From Symbiodinium natans (taxonomy: Eukaryota; Sar; Dinophyceae; Suessiales; Symbiodiniaceae), in contig CAJNDS010002586.1 in assembly GCA_905221605.1 (NCBI GenBank), positions 255,001 to 319,000 on the forward strand: 64,000 nucleotides of DNA, in the 5' to 3' direction. The notes beneath the pieces are model-generated. The model saw nothing but the letters and a program-made list of their open reading frames with translations, made no database searches and had not been told where the DNA came from. Below, piece after piece: positions 58,825-64,000 of the stretch; the first letter of the stretch is position 1, and every line of letters begins with the position of its first letter. The translations under genes were made by a program, and so were the position numbers.

Positions 58825-59705
58825 AAGAATCTCAAACTCCACCAGGGTCCAGGCGGCCAGTTTGGTAAACACGCCATCAAAGATGTCTCAGTGTCCGGGA
58901 ATTGGACTTGGAGAAGCTCACAGGCATGCACAAAGGCTACTACCTACTGTGCAGGCCCGAGGAATTCAACGGTAGAGCACAAGCACAGCTCACATATCAA
59001 GCCGAAACGTGCCAAGAACTGGTCCACGACTCACACACAATGGGAAACGGAGGGAGGCCGAACAGAATTCCACCTTGCAACTGGGCAGTTGAGCGCAACG
59101 CCTGTCTTTGTATTTGCGACATCTTTGAGAGCTTTCAACACAGAACCACGGACCATGACAAATAAGGGTGACGAAAGATGCAGATAGGCACACTATGCAC
59201 ATTCCCAGAAACGCAAGCCGAATGGCAAGGGCGGAAAAGGACTTCATGAATTGCAGACGGAGCGTCTCCCCTTGCTGACATAAAGATCCTCCACCCCATC
59301 TATGTAGTTCACCTCACAGACGACAAATCCTCTCCGTCTGTCTATCTGTCTGTCTGCCTGTGTGTCTGTGTGTCTCACAGTCAATAAGCATCTTGTCTGA
59401 ACCTTGTCTCGATCGTCAAGAACCTGTGGGACGGTCCAACACCGGCCTCCTTGAGCTGCCAAAGGCCGTCCTGCTCGAAAGCTTGGAGGTAGTTCCGGGG
59501 CACGTCGTCCGTGTGCCTCGGGAGCTGAAGTCGGACCAACAAGCTTCACATGTTTGCAATGTTTGCAACATAAGTAACATAACCGCACACGGCCGCCGCT
59601 TCTGTACCCATTGTCTCCCGAGGAGCAAAATCACCCGTTCAATGTCGGGTGAGAGCTCACGCAGACGCACGCCAAGAACCAAAGCTCCTGTCCAGAGCTT
59701 GAATA
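58825..59705 (-). CDS. Family 8 glycosyltransferase (glycogenin/galactinol-synthase-like)
   Basis: Four minus-strand exons: 59705-59625 (KLWTGALVLGVRLRELSPDI, then ERVILL), about 59516-59447 (LPRHTDDVPRNYLQAFEQDG, then LWQLKE), 59312-59264 (VNYIDGVEDLYVSKGR) and 58886-58825 (HIFDGVFTKLAAWTLVEFEI). The order ALVLGxxLRELS ... TDDVP ... W-x-x-x-x-x-x-Y-I-D-G-V ... F-x-G-V-F-T-K-L-x-A-W-x-L matches the N-terminal half of GT8 enzymes, which transfer sugars from nucleotide-sugar donors with retention of configuration. The metal-binding D-x-D exon should come next and was not found below 58.8 kb. Two introns are exact and GC-AG: 59313-59446 and 58887-59263. Substrate is unknown; galactinol synthase, glycogenin and plant cell-wall transferases share these motifs. 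Confidence 0.8.
58887..59263 (-). other. 377-bp GC-AG intron in the GT8 gene
   Basis: Exon ends GGGGAGAC, intron GCTCCGTCTG...GACACTGAG, next exon ACATCTTTGATGG. Joins SKGR to HIFDGVFTKL in phase. Confidence 0.65.
59313..59446 (-). other. 134-bp GC-AG intron in the GT8 gene
   Basis: Exon ends CTCAAGGAG, intron GCCGGTGTTG...GTCTGTGAG, next exon GTGAACTAC. Joins LWQLKE to VNYIDG. Confidence 0.7.
59340..59380. repeat. Short CTGT/TGTG microsatellite
   Basis: GTCTATCTGTCTGTCTGCCTGTGTGTCTGTGTG. It lies inside the 59313-59446 intron of the GT8 gene. Confidence 0.85.
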
Positions 59706-59857
59706 CATGACTTGCGGAGTCTTCCTGTGTGCTCGTGGAGAAGGCACTCTTCGCAGGAAAGGCAGCCTGCTTCAATTTCACTAGTCCTCACCAGATCGGT
59801 CTAGTTTGCTGGATGAAAGACTGAACCATGCTGACAAAGACGGGCCACCAACGTGAC

Positions 59858-59902
59858 CATGATAGACGATGATAGACGATGATAGACGATGATAGACGAC
59901 AG
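59858..59902. repeat. 10-bp tandem repeat (GATAGACGAT)
   Basis: About four perfect units of GATAGACGAT. Confidence 0.92.
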
Positions 59903-60482
59903 ATGAGGACAGCATCCCTCAGGACCGCACCCAAAGCGTAGCCCGCATTGGCACCCCAGAGGGAGCCGACGAAGGCACGGCGCCCAGGCCACTGTGAGCC
60001 CTGCATCGGCACCAGCTATGCCGTTATGAACTATTACATCCCCGGTTGCCTTCCAGGGCTCCGTCAAGCTGGTGACTGTCACCTCAGCCATGAGCAGCAT
60101 CCACTATCGTCAGCCTCACGCTTACATACCCTTCCCAAGCAGATACAGCAAAGCGCATCTCAGCGCCTCCAGCGGTCTCTTGCAGCACGGGCAGTTCAGC
60201 TTGTACCACTTCCAATCACCACCTCAGTTTGAAGCATACATGCACGCGAAACACGCATGGGTACCTGTGCGATCTTTGACCTTTCGCATAATGAAAACGA
60301 TCTTGGAATTCCCAATTTCAGAGCGTGGCACTGTAATGGTCAGGCTGGTACGCGATCTGCTCCGTTCTGGTCAACGGCGATTGCAAACGTACCGACCCGA
60401 AAAAATACCGTCGCTCAATCTCGTCCTTCTCCTGGCATGGATGAACACATGTGGACACATCGTTCTCCTACGAAACGCAAGG

Positions 60483-60660
60483 CTAAGCAAGGAAAACTCC
60501 AGAGCGCTGCTTGGTGCATCGGTCCAAAGCCTCCTCCACTTTGCGACACTCGTCCCTCCACCAGATCTTCTCCCGATGGAGCTGGTGAACTCGGCGACGC
60601 AGCTCCGCCACCTCGAAAGGAGAGATCTTCTCCATACCCCGCCACAACTCCCATGAGTCT
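60483..60660 (-). CDS. Coiled-coil exon
   Basis: The minus strand reads DSWELWRGMEKISPFEVAEL, then RRRVHQLHREKIWWRDECRK, then VEEALDRCTKQRSGVFLA and a stop. It is a strongly charged heptad-like helix over about 50 residues. The plus strand is also open here but reads as an unstructured Arg/Pro-rich frame, so I prefer the minus strand. Likely one exon of a larger coiled-coil protein. Confidence 0.5.
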
Positions 60661-61439
60661 GCCCCTTCGCCTCCTTCTCCTCCTCGGAGACACCACCTGC
60701 CGGAGCGCCCTTAGAGAAGCACAGACAAGGCGCAAACAAAGAATCGAGAATGAAACATCTATATCCGGGGCCCTACAAGCCTCCGCACGCATCCAAGTTC
60801 TTTCGGGCCGCTTCACTTGCTCTGTTTTGCGAGAGCAAAATCCGCAACGGCTCCGTCTCTGGATCGATGCCATCCGATGCGGCAGCACCCATCAGCTCTT
60901 GAGGACTGACCACGGTTCAGGGGGTCCAGGGGTCATGGAGCTGTGGGGCTTTTGGCATGGGCATGAAGGTCCACGGTCTGCTGGCGAATACAGCTGCAGA
61001 TTCAAGGCCCAGAAAGACAATCCGCATGAGACTCTCTCGTTCCGCGGCTGTTCCCTTAAAAGGCTTTGTGGTGCACCTGCTTCTGTCTGCTGGATCCAAC
61101 ACGGCGACAAGCGCAACGAGCGCGGGTAAGGGTTGCCAGAAGGCTTAGAGGTCAGGCCATGTCGTACATGGGGCCGGATGGAAACCAGAAAAGCGGGCAC
61201 ACATGAATGTGGAACCTGTCTAGACCACGAGCCAAAAAAGTGATAAATGACTTAGAGGAGAGTGCTCTGATGAACACCCATGACCTGCAAGTTTTCCGGG
61301 AAGCCATACCTCGAGGAATCACTTTTGATGGCTGTCTGCATGGATGTTGTCCGGCATAGCTGCTGTCTTCTGAAAAACCCAACCTTCTCCTCAGCACGTA
61401 GCCGAGCACAACCAAGCTGTGTGTCAGTCACCCCAAGCT

Positions 61440-61680
61440 TGGCCTTCATCTCGCGGATGGATGCCGCGATCCTTGCAACGGGGGCTGCTTGGGGTGCTCC
61501 CAAGGCAAGAGAAGGCAAAGTCCTCCAGTACGGCAAGAGCATCAGGGATTTCGCAGAGCGGGCTGAGCTGGATACACTAGGGTGACGCAAAGGCCTCCGG
61601 AGTAATCCACTTCCAGGTCCCGTCCAGCACCGCATCCAGCTTTTCAGGGTTGAAGGGTTCCGGCTTTGAGGGTTCCAAAA
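61440..61680 (-). CDS. Unidentified exons
   Basis: About 61678-61585 reads EPSKPEPFNPEKLDAVLDGT, then WKWITPEAFAS. About 61520-61440 reads VARIAASIREMKAKLGVTDT. The first looks like a confident coding piece; the second is a plausible helix. No family recognised. Confidence 0.42.
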
Positions 61681-61979
61681 TGCCCCAGCAGAAACTGCAA
61701 GAGGTTTTAAGGGAAACGTTGGAGGAAAAAACATCCAGTCGATGCAAGGTACTCCGTCTCTCCGAATACTCGGTCGAAGAGAGGATTCTCGAAGACGCTG
61801 CTGAGGAAGGGCCTGGAAAAGCTTCCAGGCGAACATCTGCCGCTGTCAAAAATTCTGCGAAACACTTTGACACAACGGACTGGAGCCCCAACTCAACTCT
61901 TCTCTAAGGCCGGCGGCATCTCCCCCAATCGGGCGCCGAAACGGTCCCACGAGGAGCTGTGCGCCTCCAGTGCGGATGT

Positions 61980-62212
61980 GTTGTGTGAGTGAGAGAGTGA
62001 GTGAGAGAGTGAGTGAGTGAGTGAGAGAGTGAGAGAGTGAGAGAGTGAGAGAGTGAGAGAGTGAGAGAGTGAGAGAGTGAGAGAGTGAGAGAGTGAGAGA
62101 GTGAGAGAGTGAGAGAGTGAGAGAGTGCGCACCAGAGCGAGAAAGAAAGAGACACAGCGAGATAGAAAGAGACACAGAGAGAGAGAGAGAGAGAGTGGGA
62201 GAGAGAGACACG
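61980..62212. repeat. GAGTGAGAGA-type array
   Basis: About 150 bases of GAGAGTGAGAGAGTGA units, then GACACAGCGAGATAGAAAGA and (GA)n. Similar in class to the 1979-2126 array. Leu/Ser ORFs on the other strand are artefacts. Confidence 0.95.
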
Positions 62213-62219
62213 TGAGGAG

Positions 62220-63075
62220 GTGGGGTGAGACAGAAAATAACAACAAAGAACACTCAAACACGGGCTGGAGAACATGAGAGGACCGGCACTCGAAGGAAGC
62301 CACCCAAGTTCCGATTGTGTTCCGCCTGGGACACGACCAGAGCAGACTCCGGCTCTGCCGCCTGCGCTGCTTGCGCCTGGTAAAGGTGCGCAGGGTCTGG
62401 GGGTCTGAGCCACTGAGCCTCCGAGCCTTCCCTAACACTGACAACAACAATCACAGACATTACAAGCTTACGCTCCAACTCCATCAGGCACAACCGGCGT
62501 GCAACTTCATACCTTTCGCACAAATGGGATGAACTCAAAAGACCCTTCTGGGAACAGCAACTCGTGTTTGCCCTGACAACGGCCGAAACAATGAGGCTAA
62601 CTAGGCTAACTAGGCCTTTCAAACGTGTCAAGCTACAGAAGATCGGTGCCTTGGCATTCTGAGCGGCTTCCGCACCCTCAACGCCTTCGGCTTCCGCAGC
62701 CTCTGCAGGGCTCGTCTTCGGGTCTTCGGGTCTTCGGGTCTTCGGGTCTTCGGGTCTTCGGGGGGCTTCCCTTGGTTCCGGAATTGCATGTAATGTAATG
62801 TCAAATGTCATGTCGAGAAAAGTCGCTAATGATGGCTCCTGGCTGGGCGTTCAGATGCCATGGGCTTGTCGTGGCGGGCCAGCACTGTCGAGGAGCAAGA
62901 TGGAAGAGGACAAGCCCGCAACCCTGGGCCCTCCACCCAAGCACACTCTCAAAGAACGCCCAATGCCATTCAGCTCACATCCGCGAACATTTCTAACAAG
63001 CACTTCACATCATTGCCCATGAATTCCAGGCAGCTTCATGTAGCAAGGTGCCTGCAACGAACCACGCTACCGAAA
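62220..63075. other. No recognised gene; 8-bp tandem at 62712-62762
   Basis: Six copies of GTCTTCGG run from about 62712 to 62762. The minus-strand reading RYEVARRLCLMELERKLVMS (62520-62445) might be coding but is unsupported. Confidence 0.45.
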
Positions 63076-63080
63076 GTTGC

Positions 63081-63168
63081 ACAGACCTCGGGCCTTGGCC
63101 GCATTGGCCGCTGCCTCCCGCTCCGCCTCGGCAGCTGCCATGGCATCGCGGACTTTCTTCCACCTGAG
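63081..63168 (-). CDS. Coiled-coil exon
   Basis: The minus strand reads FLRWKKVRDAMAAAEAEREA, then AANAAKARGLCNF: an Ala/Glu-rich helix typical of coiled coils. Probably the same gene as the piece at 63515-63655. Confidence 0.5.
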
Positions 63169-63514
63169 AAACGGGACCCCCTGAGGCCCTGGTATCCTGT
63201 TGGCAGATATCCCAGGCTATCAGAGGGCCTGTATTTTGTGCTTCGAATCGTTGCGTTGCAATGCGTTGCGTTGCGGGCCTTTCGTGTCATTGTACCACGT
63301 TGGCAGCGTAGTCTTTGTGGATCTTTGTGGCCACCGTTGCTCCGGAAAGGAGTTCCGCAGTTTGGTTTGGTCCCAACGCTAGATGTCGTAGCAAAACGTG
63401 TGCACTGGGTCTCTGAAGAACTCCGACCAGATCCAGTGAACTGAGCATATTGCTGCTTTGTCTTTTCAGCCTGCCAAGTGGCAATCCGCTACGCAGAATT
63501 ATGAAGCATCATGC

Positions 63515-63660
63515 CGCAGCCATGTCCGCATGGAACGTTTTTCGAGGCCTTCTTGTCCTCATCGCCCAGGAAGTTAACAGCCCGAGATGAAGCATCCATG
63601 ACGTTGGAGAACTTCTCCTGCAACCATTCTTGACAACACCTCGCATATGAACCCACGGCA
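63515..63660 (-). CDS. Unidentified exon with Cys-rich end
   Basis: The minus strand reads CCQEWLQEKFSNVMDASSRA, then VNFLGDEDKKASKNVPCGHG and CG. Protein-like with charged helical character; the CGHGCG end could start a metal-binding motif cut by a splice site. No family recognised. Confidence 0.45.
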
Positions 63661-63835
63661 GACTTCGCTCAGGAGACGATCTGCGCAAGCAAAAGTGCAG
63701 AAGCAAAAGTGCAGAGAAGTGCAGAGGCAAAAGTGCTGTCGAGTCAGTCCCGGGTCTTGTTCATGAAACTTGAGGAAGCCGCGGAGGTGGACCTTCTGTT
63801 ACACTGCTCTACACTTTATCTCGTTCATGTTTTCG

Positions 63836-63985
63836 TCTCTCTTCTTCTTCTTCTACTACTACCGGGCATGGAGGTCCCTGAACCTGCGCGAGCTGGGTGC
63901 GCCCTTTTCGTCTCTCTCTCGCTCTCTCTCCCTTCTTCTTCTTCTGCAAGGGCTCTCTCTCCCTCCCTCTCCCTCTCTCGGAGGC
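63836..63985. repeat. Pyrimidine-rich low-complexity tract
   Basis: CTTCTTCTTCTTCTACTACTACC, then TCTCTCTCTCGCTCTCTCTC and CCCTCCCTCTCCCTCTCTC. Extends almost to the end of the window. Confidence 0.88.
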
Positions 63986-64000
63986 TCCCCCGGGCCCCGG

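Noticed and set aside
61846-62450. Leu/Ser-rich ORFs of 135-185 codons resembling signal or membrane segments
   Set aside because: Reverse translation of the GAGTGAGAGA array; hydrophobicity comes from CTC/TCT codons.

Overview
This window looks like nuclear DNA of a dinoflagellate, most likely of the Symbiodiniaceae or a close relative. The basis is indirect but consistent. Recognisable protein domains are cut into exons of roughly 50-150 bases. Several introns can be placed exactly by domain continuity and use GC-AG ends (3201-3288, 47075-47171, 59313-59446, 58887-59263). Long low-complexity arrays and degenerate TTTAGGG-like tracts are common. The domain repertoire is protist-like. I see no bacterial operons, tRNAs, rRNAs, CRISPR arrays or dinoflagellate spliced-leader relics. 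A 100-base N gap (6773-6872) marks a scaffold join. Almost all recognisable coding sequence is on the minus strand.

Layout. 1.8-3.6 kb: exons of a cyclic-nucleotide-binding protein. 5.0-12.7 kb (possibly to 14 kb): a scattered chain of ankyrin-repeat exons, interrupted by the N gap, a 1.07-kb TG-rich array and an 11-bp tandem array of CRE-like palindromes. 14.7-15.2 kb: degenerate ACATAC-type repeat. 18.7 kb: isolated fragment resembling the C-lobe of a pepsin-like protease. 19.9-22.2 kb: two long ORFs, a SpoIIIAA/Ycf45-like ATPase and, just upstream, a protein with a ParB-like dinoflagellate domain. 22.3-29.4 kb: an array of repeats encoding PAM2-like peptides, split by a 6-kb DIRS-like tyrosine-recombinase retrotransposon (22731-28726). 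31.1-34.2 kb: exons of a pepsin-family aspartic protease. 37.0-39.8 kb: a two-exon ubiquitin-like/RCC1-repeat gene whose intron holds an 840-base AGT array. 40.4-42.2 kb: coiled-coil protein exons. 46.0-47.5 kb: leucine-rich-repeat gene resembling DNAAF1/LRRC50. 51-55 kb: unidentified exons. 58.8-59.7 kb: family-8 glycosyltransferase. 60.4-63.7 kb: unidentified and coiled-coil exons.

The main item of interest is the retrotransposon. Its genes read tyrosine recombinase, then Gag, then RT-RNase H, with the recombinase first, whereas DIRS-group elements normally carry it last. The order is what a circular permutation of a canonical element would give. Its outer boundaries can be placed to within a base or two, because intact copies of the host repeat sit on either side. 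The interrupted repeat encodes L-R-x-A-A-P-(E/D)-F-V-P peptides close to the PAM2 motif that binds poly(A)-binding protein.

Most ORFs longer than 60 codons here are translations of GC-rich or simple-repeat DNA. Gene calls rest on domain motifs read by eye. Exon ends are approximate unless a splice junction is stated.
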